From Raphanus sativus (lineage: Eukaryota; Streptophyta; Magnoliopsida; Brassicales; Brassicaceae), in contig NC_079519.1 of NCBI RefSeq assembly GCF_000801105.2, positions 13,638,668-13,702,667 of the forward strand: 64,000 nucleotides of DNA, given 5' to 3'. Shown here one piece after another: positions 10,475 to 22,015 of the stretch. The position numbers and the translations under genes are program-made. Below the pieces are notes generated by a model that was not told where the DNA came from, made no database searches, and was given only the letters and a program-made list of their open reading frames with translations. The first letter of the stretch is position 1; each line of letters opens with the position of its first letter.

Positions 10475-10733
10475 GTGGGATGTGGTATGCTCCTCTACCT
10501 CTTCTAGTGGTCTTGGGTTAAGAAGATTATGTCCATGGAACAAGATTATGGGATTAAAGCTTATATGGCAATTGTTTGCTTCGTCTGGTTCGTTGTGGGT
10601 CTCGTGGATACGGTTAAACTTCATTAGGTCTGAGAATTTCTGGATCCTGGATGCTACAAATTCTGGGAGTTGAATCTGGAAATCTGTGTGCAAATTTAGG
10701 CAGCTAGCTCGCCTTTTTGTGGTATGTGAAAAA
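10475..10733 (+). pseudogene. LINE ORF2 fragment (C-terminal to the RT domain)
   Basis: The frame reads SSGLGLRRLCPWNKIMGLKL, WQLFASSGSLWVSW and, after an in-frame TGA at about 10672, IWKSVCKFRQLARLF. This matches the segment of plant non-LTR ORF2 proteins that follows the reverse transcriptase and precedes the zf-RVT domain. Only about 85 codons remain. The minus-strand frame over the same bases is a shadow. Confidence 0.75.
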
Positions 10734-10762
10734 AAGGGCGAGCTAGCTGTCTGAGTTTGCGC
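10689..10762. repeat. Hairpin: inverted copies of a LINE coding segment
   Basis: The left arm (10689-10715) and right arm (10734-10762) are imperfect inverted repeats sharing GCGAGCTAGCTG on a loop of about 20 bases. The left arm encodes KFRQLARLF on the plus strand; the right arm encodes KLRQLARPF on the minus strand. The arms are therefore two inverted copies of the same LINE segment. Confidence 0.7.
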
Positions 10763-11723
10763 AAAAAAAAACTATATATATATATAAATCGTATTTTCAG
10801 TCATCATGTAGATCTATGTATTTATTCGTGAAACATGAGATATTTTTACATTTGTAGTATTTCAGACATAAATATTGAACATCCGAATATTTTTTTCTCT
10901 ATCCAGTTGTTTCTTCCGCAATAACAACGACAATGTGTCATTTCAAATCCGTAAGAGATCTCCTTAGCATCAAGGGTGAAAGTATTGATGTACCTAAACT
11001 CATTTGTTTTGAATAGCACTGCCGAATTTAGAAATTAAAAGCCAGAATTCATGGGTTAAGAACTAACCATTTCTCTGGTTTGTTTTTTCCTTTTCAGTGA
11101 TTTTTAAGGTGATCAAAGAATATCAATACATTAATATGTCTGTTAGCCGGATATTTGATGTTGTATCCAGTCTTTAAATAATAATGGGATATATATGATT
11201 GACTAAATTATATATATTAAATTATAAGTGAAAAAGATTCCACACTTTATCCGGATAAATAAAATAATCCAGATAAATTTATAGTAATGCAGGAATTAAT
11301 TTTATAGTTGTTAATTTTATGTATAAATTGATTAACCTTACCGATATACGGTAAAGAATCTGGTTGTTCATCCTGTAATCTATATACTTATTCGTTTGAT
11401 GTGGTATATTTTGAAATTAGGATTATTCAAATATATATTGAATATCTAGATATTTATTCCTCTATCTGGTTGTTATTAGAAATGTACTCATTTGTTCGAA
11501 CCTCTTTCCAGACTGACTATATACAAGTTCTAAAGTAATAAATTACTAAATTTTTCAAAAGAACCACTTGAAACAAACCACACGGTCATGTAAGAACAAT
11601 AATGACCAAATATGGTATTAGATTAACACACACGCGGATGAATGAGTATTGAATTAACGTTGAAAATATAATTCTCAAATCATGATTAAACAATAAATTA
11701 TCCTTTATATACTAAATCACAGG

Positions 11724-12711
11724 CAGTGCCGGTCTAATGTTTTATATTGCCCCAAGCTAAACTTAAAATTATGCCCTTATACATATTTTATCAGAATCAT
11801 AAATAAATATAATACTTAATTTTTTTCATTAAAAATCAAATTATGTAAACTGTTTATATTTAAAATTAGTTATTTAGGACATTTAATGTCGAAATATAGT
11901 TTTTTTTTTATTTTTTCTGCAAATCATCCATTAAATTCATATAGCCAAGTCTTTAAATTATAATTGTCTTAGCTGATAACATAGTCATCTCGTTTAACCC
12001 TCTTGTGATATGGTAAGCCTCAAATATTTTTTTTTATCAGTTTCAAATCCAAAAAACTTCTTTCAGATGTAGCAATTGATACCAAAATGGTCAACAATAT
12101 CCAATAAGCAATTTTTGTGTTATGATAACAATCTTCATTTATTAAAAAATAAATAAATTCAATACCCTTTCTGATTTCTACAAGTATTGAATCTAAAAGA
12201 ATCTTTAGTTTTCATAAATAAATCATCACCAACTATGCCAAACGTCAAGAGTTTAACAACAAACTAATAACGTACCTTGTTAAAAACGATGAATTAATAA
12301 ACTGAATCAATAAAAACTAAATTATATAACCAAGAGACAAAATGGTAAAACAATAATTTGGATAAATGGAAAACTATTGCATGATTAAAATGATAAATTG
12401 GAACACGAGAAAAAACTATTTTGTGACTAAATTTTATTTAAAATTTTAACTTTTAACTATAATTTAAAATAGATATTTACTTTTAATTATTAATAATATA
12501 TTTATTTTTAAAAATTAATAATGTTTATGGAATTTCAAAAATTTATAAAAATTATTCTAACTACTAGTGTCCAGTAAGTAATATTTAGCTTAAAAGTCTT
12601 ATAAATTTTATTTGTCTATAAATATTAATGTTTTTTTTCAAAAATGTATGCCCTTTCAATTTTGATGTCCTAATCGATGGCTTGGGTGGCTTTGCTTCTG
12701 GACCGGCCTTG
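11724..12711 (-). mobile_element. hAT element remnant with perfect 8-bp target duplication
   Basis: Inverted ends CAGTGCCGGTC on the left and CAAGGCCGGTC on the complement of the right bound a 988-bp segment. ATCACAGG stands on both sides (11716-11723 and 12712-12719), the 8-bp duplication typical of hAT. The inside is AT-rich and retains a trace of the transposase C-terminus on the minus strand. Confidence 0.85.
11900..12110 (-). pseudogene. hAT transposase C-terminal dimerisation remnant
   Basis: On the minus strand near 12085-12035 the sequence reads SIATSERSFLDLKLIKK, close to the hATC consensus (ATSERSFSKLKLIK) of TTF/ZMYM-type plant hAT proteins. Further along, PYHKRVKRDDYVIS and KTWLYEFNG-FAE recall the end of the same family. 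Several stops make it a fossil. Confidence 0.6.
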
Positions 12712-12719
12712 ATCACAGG

Positions 12720-13589
12720 TCACTTGGCTACTTAGATTTTAACATATGGCAAGTTTAGAAAAAAAATATCAAACAAAATTATTAAAAATATATATTTTCG
12801 ATCGCGTTTTCTAAAAAATTCCAAGGAGCTACATTCCTAACTTTTATCCCATTATCACAACACGTTCAATGATATGATCACAATTTAAAAATGCATTTTA
12901 TCTCTTAAACATTCCATGCTTCCTATCTCTCTGATCAGATCTTCTATTGATGAAAAGACTCCATACAAGTAACAATCTCTTAATTATTTATTTCAAGTTA
13001 AATATGGCATGTGAATGTATCTTAATTTAACGCTTTGACAACCACCAAGATAACGTTGGTATTTACAAACATGTTTTTTTTCTATGGCTTATCTTTAGGA
13101 AACTATTTGCCTTGCTTTTGCATCCACTAAAACAGAAACATAGAAAGAAGAAGATAGGTTGTTCAAACAAAACAAAAAAGAAAGAAAGAAGAAGATATAA
13201 AAAAAACTACATACAATCAAGCAAAAGATAAGTATACAGAAAACAAAACGAAATAGCTTTCTCTGCAACAAACGTAGTGAACAAATGTTCAAAAAAAAAA
13301 CGTGGTGAACAATATATAATCCGAAAACAGGTGTATCTCTATTTCTTTTCTGATTACCTCTCTTATGTTAGTCTTTAAATTTTTTTTTTTATTTTGTTTT
13401 TGTAGACTTGAAGAAATCTTATCATGTGGCTAGCAAATAATGATGTGATGATGTTTTCAAAGATGTGGGAAAACAAAAAGAACTAACACTGGAATGATGA
13501 AAAACAAATATAATGATACAAATTGGGTATTTACAAATTTGTTTGTTGTGGTTTGGCAATTTCACAAACCTGTTTTCTTTCTATAATAT
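12720..13589. other. AT-rich intergenic DNA
   Basis: No gene, repeat boundary or conserved motif is recognised in this stretch apart from homopolymer A and T runs. Confidence 0.7.
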
Positions 13590-14043
13590 CAGGAAGAGGA
13601 TATGGCGCTTTGGAGACAGAATGAAGACAAGTTTACAAATCAGTTTTCTACAATGAAGACATGGTTACACATGCGCCAGGCACAACCAGTTTGTGATAGG
13701 AGTAGGGGAGTGTGATTTTCGCAGTCTACTCCTAAGTATTCTTTCATGGTATGGGTGGCCATTTGAAACAGACTGCAAATTTGTGATACAGTTGTGGAAT
13801 GTTGTAATGAATACACTGTGTGTGCTATGCCAAGAACATCAGGAGACCTGTCAGCATCTATTTTTTAGATGTCGGTACTCTGGTAAAATATGGAAAGAAT
13901 TAGGTGGGGGAAATATGAAAGAAGATTTCACTCTTGACTGGAATGAGATTCTAGAAGCAATATCTAGATTCAGACATACATCTACAGAAGGGTTTCTTAT
14001 TCATTACACCTTTCAAGCTCTGGTACATAGTTTGTCAATTTGA
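13590..14043 (+). pseudogene. LINE ORF2 C-terminal end with zf-RVT motif, decayed
   Basis: Three frames together cover the C-terminus of a plant non-LTR ORF2. Frame one gives EEDMALWRQNEDKFTNQFST. The next gives TPKYSFMVWVAI then NRLQ, interrupted by TGA codons. After a shift near 13790 the frame gives VMNTLCVLCQEHQETCQHLFFRC, the zf-RVT cysteine and histidine pattern, and YSGKIWKEL. At least two stops and one shift separate these pieces. No poly-A tail or target duplication was found. Confidence 0.75.
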
Positions 14044-15034
14044 ATCTGATTACATCGTTATGTTCTAAAGATTTTGTGTCTGCAAGTTCTTATTTCCCTA
14101 ATTTACAAATACAAACACTACCAAATTCCCTACTGTGTGTTTTCTGGTCCACATTTAGATGACGTCTGTGGGGAAGGATTACAAAGCGAATCCTTCCTAA
14201 AACCTGATATAAGGTTCTTAGGCACAAAAATGTACCCGTGTTGTACACTTTCTGACCTCCAGCTTGATTAGTTCCCGAAGCGTTACGACATCGATTGATC
14301 GAATGTCAAAACTAAATAAGGAGCCAAAAGATCAGACCTAAATCACCCAATCAAGAAAATTGACTTAATCCAAGAGACATTGAAACAATGTAACACTAGT
14401 GTCCCGGTCAAAACTCACCAAACACCGGTCACAAGGGAAATGTAACCGTTGACGATGATCTCTTTCAAACAAGAAATAGTTTTCTGTGACCATGTCGTTT
14501 AGGATATTGAGATGTCAAGACCAGTTTATGCTTCTCTCGGCTTATTGCTGATAATATTTTGAAAGACGAGATGTTATCGTTGCAGAATTTTGATTCTCAA
14601 GTGATCATATTAATTCATCAACGGTTCCTATCGTTCTTACTATTGTCCGGCTTTCATTTGGATTTTTCCTGTTCTCACTGGATAGACCCCCCCCCCCCCT
14701 GAGATGTTTTGTTTGATGGAGATGTCCGATCAGACTTCGCCGGACAGTTAGTTTCACGGTTGAGATCTTGCAGTTCACTGTCGAGTTTTTTTTAGATTGG
14801 TGGTACTCGCATAGAGCTTTTATTTTTTATATGACGCATTTCACCACTAAGTATTGCCTTAAGGTTTTATGCGTTCTGTACCGAAGGCGATGTGATACTT
14901 ATGAACTCCTCAAGCGTCTAAGCCCTCGTGATGGATGTATCTGTTGTTACAATAGGTCTTCCTATTGGTCTGCGATTCCAAAGAGATGTTTCTGCTTGGT
15001 TTCTACGGAGGTTTAGGCTCCCGTGATAGGATTT
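14044..15034. other. No recognisable gene
   Basis: Short open frames occur on the plus strand (for example 14768-15016) but none resembles a family I know and none has supporting structure. A run of 12 C lies at about 14687-14699. The stretch may be debris between the LINE and gypsy relics on either side. Confidence 0.5.
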
Positions 15035-15375
15035 TCATTTCTCGATGAAGTTAGATGCACGATAGACACCATTCTGGATCGTGTGCGGTTTTTCGAGCGC
15101 GGCCCAGCTCCTTAATTTGGATTCGTACCAAAGTGCCTTCTTCAGTGTGTCCACAACCACTTGGTCGCTGATTTTGTCAACTCTCGACATCACTAGTTTG
15201 AACCTACACATGAAATCACAGAGAGACTCGGTTTCTTTTTGCGGCAAGTCCAAAAGATCCACATGAGACGTTTCTTTTCCCATGAACATGTAGTAGTGCT
15301 TAATAAACGCGAGTTGTCAGAAGTTATTGATGGCATCTCTCTTAAGGCAAGAAAACGTTTTGTGTGCCGCTCGTC
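15035..15375 (-). pseudogene. Ty3/gypsy gag fragment
   Basis: The minus-strand frame includes FIKHYYMFMGKETSHVDLLD, ETESLCDFMCRFKLVMSRV and LWYESKLRSWAALEKP, the conserved core of the retrotransposon gag family, Athila-like. A TGA stands at about 15315, upstream of FIKHYY, and there is no start or end of a full protein. The element around it was not resolved. The copia element at 15607 inserted into adjoining sequence. Confidence 0.75.
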
Positions 15376-15606
15376 GGAAATTTTCGATGATAAGGAGGCA
15401 ATAACCCTCGTCTTTTTTGTTTTCTCTCACTCTGGCTTGTCGTCCCGTGGCGAACTAAAAGGATTTCAGATTCCTTTTGGATCTGTTTTGTCATTTCAGG
15501 AGGGGATCTTTATTCCCAGGATCTAAGATTCTCGTTTCAGTGGTACGAGCGGTAAAGGAATTTTATGTGCTTCGTCTAACAGTCAGTGTATTTTGAGTGC
15601 ATCACT

Positions 15607-16046
15607 TGTAGAGCTTTGGTGATGTATAATCAGTTGAAGAGGACTTAAACCGAGACTGGTTATGTCAATTGAGCGGTCTAAGTTGAGGTGGAAGCGTCCG
15701 GTTTGATTAGGCTGGTTAAGCTCAAGGTTTATGGCGGTTTAGCCGACTTAATGAATGTAATTAGCCTCTGATATATAAAGAGCGCATGTGGTTAATCCCC
15801 TCTCTCTTGTGAGCTATGTTCTAGAGTGAGCAAGAGAGGGATTATTCGATCTTGTATACAGAAGAGAAAGATAGTGAATTGCTGAGTGAGTTCAGCACGA
15901 GAAGTAGGGTTGTTACTCTTCGGAGGGCCTGAACTCGTTAATCGTGTGTGTGTTCTTTCTTTTGCGTTTTTCTATCTTCTTCTTGTGCGTTTCTATTGAG
16001 AGTTCGAGAGTTGTTGATCGTGATCGGAGCTGAGAAGATCCTAACA
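15607..16046 (+). repeat. 5' LTR of the copia element
   Basis: 440 bp, from TGTAGAGCTT to GATCCTAACA. A TATA box (TATATAAAG) is at 15772-15780. It differs from the 3' LTR by C for T in TTTATGGCGG and by lacking one G in AATCGTGTGTG. Confidence 0.95.
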
Positions 16047-16049
16047 AAG

Positions 16050-16062
16050 TGGTATCAGAGCC
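16050..16062 (+). other. Primer binding site, initiator tRNA-Met
   Basis: TGGTATCAGAGCC, three bases after the LTR end, is complementary to the 3' end of initiator tRNA-Met, the usual primer of plant copia elements. Confidence 0.9.
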
Positions 16063-16076
16063 AGGTTCCGAGCTCA

Positions 16077-16841
16077 ATGAGTGGTGGCGATTCAATGGCG
16101 AAATTCAAAGTGGCGATCTTTGACGGACAAGGCGATTCCTCGATGTGGAAGAAACGGATGTTAGCTCACCTGTCAATCTTGGGATTGAAGGATGCTCTAG
16201 AAGAATCAATCCCTTCTCCAAAGCCGATGAAGAAAGAAGAAGATCCAGATGTGTATCAAGAAAGATTGAAGGAAGAAGAAGCTAAGAGGCTTGAGCGGGC
16301 TGAGAAGGCGATGAACATGTTGATCCTGAATCTTGGAGATCATGTTCTACGGAAGCTCGAAGATTGTACAACGGCGGCATCGTTTTGGTCGGCTCTCGAG
16401 AGGTTATACAATCAAAAGACGCTTCCTAATCGAATCCATGTTCAACACAAGTTCTACACGTTTAGAATGGTGGAGTCGAAGTCTATTGATGAGAACATAG
16501 ACGATTTCTTGAAGCTTGTTTCTGGATTGAGTAGCTTGAATGTTGAAGTTACTGAGGAAGTGCAGGCGATCTTGCTTCTGAACTCTTTACCGATGCAGTA
16601 TAATTCCCTCAAGGAGACGTTGAAATACGGAAGAGACACCTTGACAATAGAGAGTGTCATGAACGCTGCAAAGTCTAAAGAGATGGAGTTAGGAGAAAAG
16701 CAAGATCAGGCTGCTACAACCAGGAGTGGGGATGCTCTGGTAACTAGAGGAAGACCTGAGAAGAGGGATTCAGGTAACAAAAAATGGAAGAACAGGACAA
16801 GGTCCAAAACAAAAATGGAAGAACAGGACAAGGTCCAATTC
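16077..16841 (+). pseudogene. copia gag (UBN2-type), out of frame with pol
   Basis: The likely start is ATG 16077, 14 bases after the primer site; upstream codons lie in the LTR. The product starts MSGGDSMAKFKVAIFDGQGD, has the UBN2 gag-polypeptide fold signature (FWSALERLYNQKTLPNRI, NIDDFLKLVSGL, EEVQAILLLNSLP) and ends in a basic linker. The duplication at 16780-16841 shifts the frame by one, so translation runs on to an irrelevant stop at 16922 instead of entering the zinc knuckle. Gag would lack its nucleic-acid binding knuckle and be cut off from pol. Confidence 0.9.
16780..16841 (+). repeat. 31-bp tandem duplication that breaks the copia frame
   Basis: The unit at 16780-16810 (AAAAATGGAAGAACAGGACA...) is repeated at 16811-16841 with 28 of 31 bases the same. 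Thirty-one is not a multiple of three. The frame before it and the frame of the zinc knuckle after it would be the same if only one copy were present. Duplication slippage is therefore the cause of the gag-pol break. Confidence 0.9.
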
Positions 16842-19800
16842 TGGGTCTCGTATCACTTGCTGGTATTGCAACAAAGAAGGTCACAAGAAAGCAGACTGCT
16901 TTGCACGGAAGAAGAGTCTTGAAGGCGCAGAGAATGCTGAAGCAGCTGTGGTAATTGATGCTCTGACGGTTTCCGATTCATGGCATCAAGATAAGTGGGT
17001 CATCGACTCTGGATGCTCCTATCATATGACCTCGAGACGTGACTGGTTCGACACCTTTGAAGAAGTGAGTTCTGGAAAAGTAACGCTAGGAGATGACTTT
17101 ACAGTCGATGTTCAAGGCATAGGCTCGGTGAAGATTAAAGCCTATGGAGGGACAGTAAAAGTCTTGAACAACGTCAGGTATGTTCCTAAACTCAAAAGGA
17201 ATCTACTCTCGACTGGAACCCTGGATAGGCTAGGTTTCAGTCATGCTGGTGGGAAAGGTAAAACAAGTTTTTACAAAGATGGAAAACTAGCGTTACAAGG
17301 AACTCTGTCTGGAACTTTGTATCTGTTGGATGGTGAGTCTGTGGTTGCAGGTGAAAGCAACAACGTCCTTGCAAAGAACTCTTAGGATGAGACTGAACTC
17401 TGGCACAGGAGGCTGGGTCATATGAGCCTAAAGAACCTACATATTCTCGCAAAGAAAGGCATTATGGATAAGCGAAGAATCAGTGAGTTGAGTTTCTGTG
17501 AGAATTGTGTAATGGGGAAGCACAAAAGGTTGAGCTTCAACATAGGAAAGCACAACTCAGGAGAAGCTCTGAAGTACGTCCATGCTGATCTTTGGGGTTC
17601 ACAAAACGTTGAGAAGAGCTTATCGGGAAAACAGTACTTTCTCTCAGTTATAGATGACTTCACTCGGAAGGTCTGGGTGTTCTTCTTGGCAGCTAAGAGT
17701 GAAGCGTTTGAGAAGTTCTGCGAGTGGAAGAAGCTTGTTGAGAATCAAGTGGATTCAAAAGTGAAGTGCTTGAGGACAGACAACGGGTTAGAATTCTGCA
17801 ATAAAGAGTTTGACAGCTTATGCAGAAGATATGGCATTGAGAGGCATCGGACATGTGCCTACACACCACAACAAAACAGTGTTGCAGAGCGCATGAACCG
17901 AACGATCATGGAGAAGGTCAGATGTCTCTTGGACGAATCTGGACTTGAAGAGGAGTTTTGGGCGGAAGCAGTGTCTACGGCTGTCTATCAAATCAATAGA
18001 AGTCCCTCATCAGCCATAGACAGTAATGTTCCAGAGGAGTTGTGGCTTAAGAGGAAGCCTGGTTATAAACACATGAAGAGGTTCGGGTCTGTTGCATATG
18101 TACACAAAGACCAAGGGAAGCTGAAGCCTAGAGCTGTTAAAGGAGTGTTCATAAGCTACCCAGTTGGTATAAAAGGCTACAAGATCTGGCTGCTTGAAGA
18201 AAAGAAATGTGTGATTAGCAGGAACGTGATCTTTGTGGAAGACAAGGTGTACAAGGATGAAGTGAAATCTCAGAAGGAAAAGGCTGTGTCTGAAGTTGAA
18301 GGCAGTGGGAGCTCTGTGGTTGAAACGAAAGTAGCTCAAGCTGAAGAATCGAAGAATAGAGCTACTGATGGTTTAAGTCAGTCAGACTCGCATGATGTTG
18401 GAGAGTCTGACAGCGATGAAGAAGAGAACAGTGGTTCTCATGCTGATGAACCAGGAAGCTATATTATAGCGAGAGACAGACCGAGAAGAGAAGTTGTTCC
18501 TCCAGTAAGGCTGGGAGACTATGATCTAGCAGCGTTTGCTCTAGTTGCTGTTGTGGAAGTTAGTCTTGATGAACCGCGAGACTATCAAGAAGCGATAAGA
18601 AGCAAAGATAAGAAGCTGTGGTTTGGAGGGATGGATGAAGAGATGGAATCTCATGAAGAAAACAGAACCTGGAGGTTGGTTAAGAGACCTGAAAATCAGA
18701 AAGTGATTGGCTGCAAATGGGTTTACAGGAAGAAGCTTGGTATACCTGGAGTGGAGAAGCCTCGCCACAAGTGCAGGCTAGTAGCCAAAGGATACTCACA
18801 AAGGGAGGGTATCGATTATCAAGAGGTGTTCTCTCCAGTTGTGAAACACGTTTCTATAAGGTTTCTTCTTTCGGCTGTAGTGAATGAAGATCTTGAACTG
18901 GAGCAGTTAGATGTGAAGACAGCTTTTCTTCACGGAGTTATAGAAGAAGAGATCTACATGGATCAGCCTGAAGGGTATGCCGTTAAAGGGAAAGAAGATT
19001 ATGTTTGTAGACTTGAGAAGGCGTTGTACGGTCTCAAACAGGCGCCTAGACAGTGGAACAAATGCTTTGATCAGTTCGTAGTGGATCAAGGTTTTAAGAG
19101 GAGTGAATATGATCATTGCGTGTACATCAAGAAGTCCAAGACTGGAGTCAGAGTATATCTACTCTTGTATGTCGATGACATGCTGCTCGCATCGAAGGAT
19201 GCAGAAGAGATCAAGCGAGTTAAGGAGTTGTTAGGAAGTAGATTCGAAATGAAGGATATGGGGCCAGCTAGGAAGATTTTGGGTATGGACATAGAAAGAG
19301 ATCGTGAAGGTGGGGTACTTACACTTTCTCAGTCGAGTTACCTTGAGAAAGTTCTTCAAGCGTTCAACATGAATGAAGCTAAGCCGGTTTCGACTCCTAT
19401 TGGGTCTCAGTTCAGATTGTCAGCAATAAAAGATGGTGATGGTCAGGTACCAGTGGGAGATGACGTTCCTTATGCGAATGCTATTGGAAGTGTGATGTAC
19501 GCAATGACAGGAACTAGGTGCGACTTGGCTTATGCAGTGGGACTGATAAGCCGGTTCATGAGTAATCCTAGTTCAGATCACTGGTCAGCAGTGAAGTGGG
19601 TGCTGCGGTATATACTTGGAACTCAGGATGTGAAGCTTGTGTTTTGCAAGCAAAAGGAGTTTAAAGTGGAGGGGTTCTGTGACTCAGACTTCTCATCTGA
19701 TCTTGACAGAAGGAGGTCAATTTCAGGTTATGTGTTCACGGCAGGAGGCAGTGCGATCAGTTGGAAGTCAGGGCTGCAGGATATAGTGGCGTTGTCTACA

Positions 19801-20130
19801 ACTGAGGCTGAGTACATGGCGTTGGTGGAGGCAGTAAAAGAAGGGATCTGGCTTAAAGGTCTGATAGAAGAGTTTGGATATGAGCAAGAGAGTATCAGTG
19901 TTTGGTGCGACTCTCAGAGTGCTCTGTGCCTTGCCAAGAACAACGTTCATCATGAGAGAACGAAACATATCAGTAGGAAGCTGCATTTTATCCGAGATAT
20001 AATTGCAAAAGGGGATGTGAAGGTGCTGAAGATTCACACGCTGAAGAACCCTGCTGATATGCTAACTAAAGTCTTGCCAGTTGAAAAGTTTGAGAAGGCT
20101 CTAAGCATTTTTGGCGTAGCCAAGCACTAA
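16842..20130 (+). pseudogene. copia pol: zinc knuckle, protease, integrase, RT, RNase H
   Basis: In order: a zinc knuckle CWYCNKEGHKKADC (16858-16899); the protease motif VIDSGCSYHMT; a TAG stop at 17383-17385 just before the pre-integrase zinc finger (HRRLGHMS...CENC); integrase with DLWG, RTDNG and AERMNR giving the D, D-35-E triad; reverse transcriptase with LYVDDML at about 19165; RNase H with TEAEYMAL at about 19803 and the C-terminal ending at TAA 20130. After the TAG the frame is open for about 900 codons, so decay is minimal. The stop would truncate the polyprotein ahead of integrase. Confidence 0.95.
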
Positions 20131-20205
20131 GGTGCTTGCTACAGGTGTTGGGAGTTCATGCGTTTGCATTCATTAAGGAGTTCTGGAGTTGTACTGATTA
20201 TCATC

Positions 20206-20214
20206 AAGGTGGGG
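20206..20214 (+). other. Polypurine tract of the copia element
   Basis: AAGGTGGGG ends four bases before the 3' LTR, the expected site for plus-strand priming. Confidence 0.75.
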
Positions 20215-20217
20215 TTT

Positions 20218-20658
20218 TGTAGAGCTTTGGTGATGTATAATCAGTTGAAGAGGACTTAAACCGAGACTGGTTATGTCAATTGAGCGGTCTAAGTTGAGGT
20301 GGAAGCGTCCGGTTTGATTAGGCTGGTTAAGCTCAAGGTTTATGGTGGTTTAGCCGACTTAATGAATGTAATTAGCCTCTGATATATAAAGAGCGCATGT
20401 GGTTAATCCCCTCTCTCTTGTGAGCTATGTTCTAGAGTGAGCAAGAGAGGGATTATTCGATCTTGTATACAGAAGAGAAAGATAGTGAATTGCTGAGTGA
20501 GTTCAGCACGAGAAGTAGGGTTGTTACTCTTCGGAGGGCCTGAACTCGTTAATCGTGGTGTGTGTTCTTTCTTTTGCGTTTTTCTATCTTCTTCTTGTGC
20601 GTTTCTATTGAGAGTTCGAGAGTTGTTGATCGTGATCGGAGCTGAGAAGATCCTAACA
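20218..20658 (+). repeat. 3' LTR of the copia element
   Basis: 441 bp, same ends as the 5' LTR and nearly identical in sequence. It is followed directly by the target duplication TCACT. Confidence 0.95.
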
Positions 20659-20701
20659 TCACTAATCAAGTGGCGAATCTGAGATTTTACGGGTTTCAGC
20701 A

Positions 20702-21359
<658 letters not shown>

Positions 21360-21362
<3 letters not shown>

Positions 21363-22015
21363 TGCCCGCTCTCAGTTCTTGTCACGTCTCTTCCGCTCTC
21401 TGTTAATTGTTGTTTCATATATTCTCACTCAGTTTTCCGAAATTCTATTGATTCGTTTCACAATTTTCGTTCGTTCGGTAAACTATTTTGATTTGTTTTA
21501 CCAAAGATTTCCCGTACAAACTTTTCAGAGTTAGTTTTAAGTAAAATTGTTTTGATTCATTTTTACAAAATTTAATCTGTTAAAACTTTTCAAAGTGAGT
21601 TTTACAGAAGTTTATTCCTTAAATTTTTTTATTTGTTTTACGAAAGTTTGTCTAGTAAAACTGATTTGATTTTAAACGAAATATTTTCTTTAAATGATTT
21701 TCAAAATTAATTTTATCGTAATTTTGTTTTGTAAAATCCTTCAGAAAGAACGTCTTTGGAATTCTTGTAAACGATACGATTTTTGTGTGATCTCTCAACA
21801 TATTCATTTTTGTAAACGATACGATTTTTGTGTGATCTTAGCCGTTGACATCACTCGAACAGATTTTGACCGCAACAATTTCAACATATTATATTTTAGA
21901 AGTTTCCTAAGATTCAATTATCAGCGACATAATGTTTCTATGTCTTTTGAATCTATTCATGTTTTCACCAAAAGCAAACCATAAACTGAAAACCCCCGAC
22001 TTAGTTCAAACATCA
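21360..22015. other. Spacer between the GA tract and the PMEI-like gene
   Basis: No gene is seen. A direct repeat TTGTAAACGATACGATTTTTGTGTGATCT occurs at about 21765-21793 and 21810-21838. Sequence is otherwise T-rich with recurring TTTTACNAAA motifs. Confidence 0.6.

Larger units (their letters stand above)
10458..10792 (+). mobile_element. Truncated LINE insertion with 15-bp target duplication
   Basis: A fragment of LINE ORF2 followed by an A run (GCGCAAAAAAAAAAC) is flanked by the direct repeat ATATATATAAATCGT at 10458-10472 and 10778-10792. The surrounding duplicated unit lacks the insert in its second copy. Truncation, an A tail and a target duplication of this size are hallmarks of target-primed reverse transcription. 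Confidence 0.7.
10110..11480. repeat. Two diverged copies of an AT-rich unit (10110-10470 with 10790-10915, and 11090-11480)
   Basis: Shared landmarks in the same order are GATGTTGTATCC, CTTTATCCGGATAAATAAA (first copy CCTTATCCAGATAAATAAA), GATATACGGTAA.GAATCTGGTT, TTATTCGT..., TATTGAA(C/T)ATC.GA(A/T)AT and CTCTATC..GTTGTT. The first copy is split by a LINE insertion (10458-10792). Long TA runs fill 10315-10378. No coding capacity is seen. Confidence 0.55.
15607..20658 (+). mobile_element. Young Ty1/copia LTR retrotransposon
   Basis: Complete 5,052-bp element: 5' LTR, initiator-Met primer site, gag, protease region, integrase, reverse transcriptase, RNase H, polypurine tract, 3' LTR. TCACT flanks it at 15602-15606 and 20659-20663. 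The LTRs differ by one substitution and one single-base indel that I can see. Two lesions, a 31-bp tandem duplication in gag and a TAG before integrase, break the polyprotein, so it could now move only with proteins supplied in trans. Confidence 0.95.

Noticed and set aside
10430..10693. Minus-strand frame opposite the LINE fragment
   Set aside because: It is the shadow of a recognised LINE ORF2 segment on the plus strand.
13095..13292. Minus-strand phenylalanine-rich frame
   Set aside because: It is a translation of an A-rich tract and has no other support.
14768..15016. Plus-strand frame of 82 codons as a gene
   Set aside because: No family resemblance, no flanking gene structure, and it lies in transposon debris.
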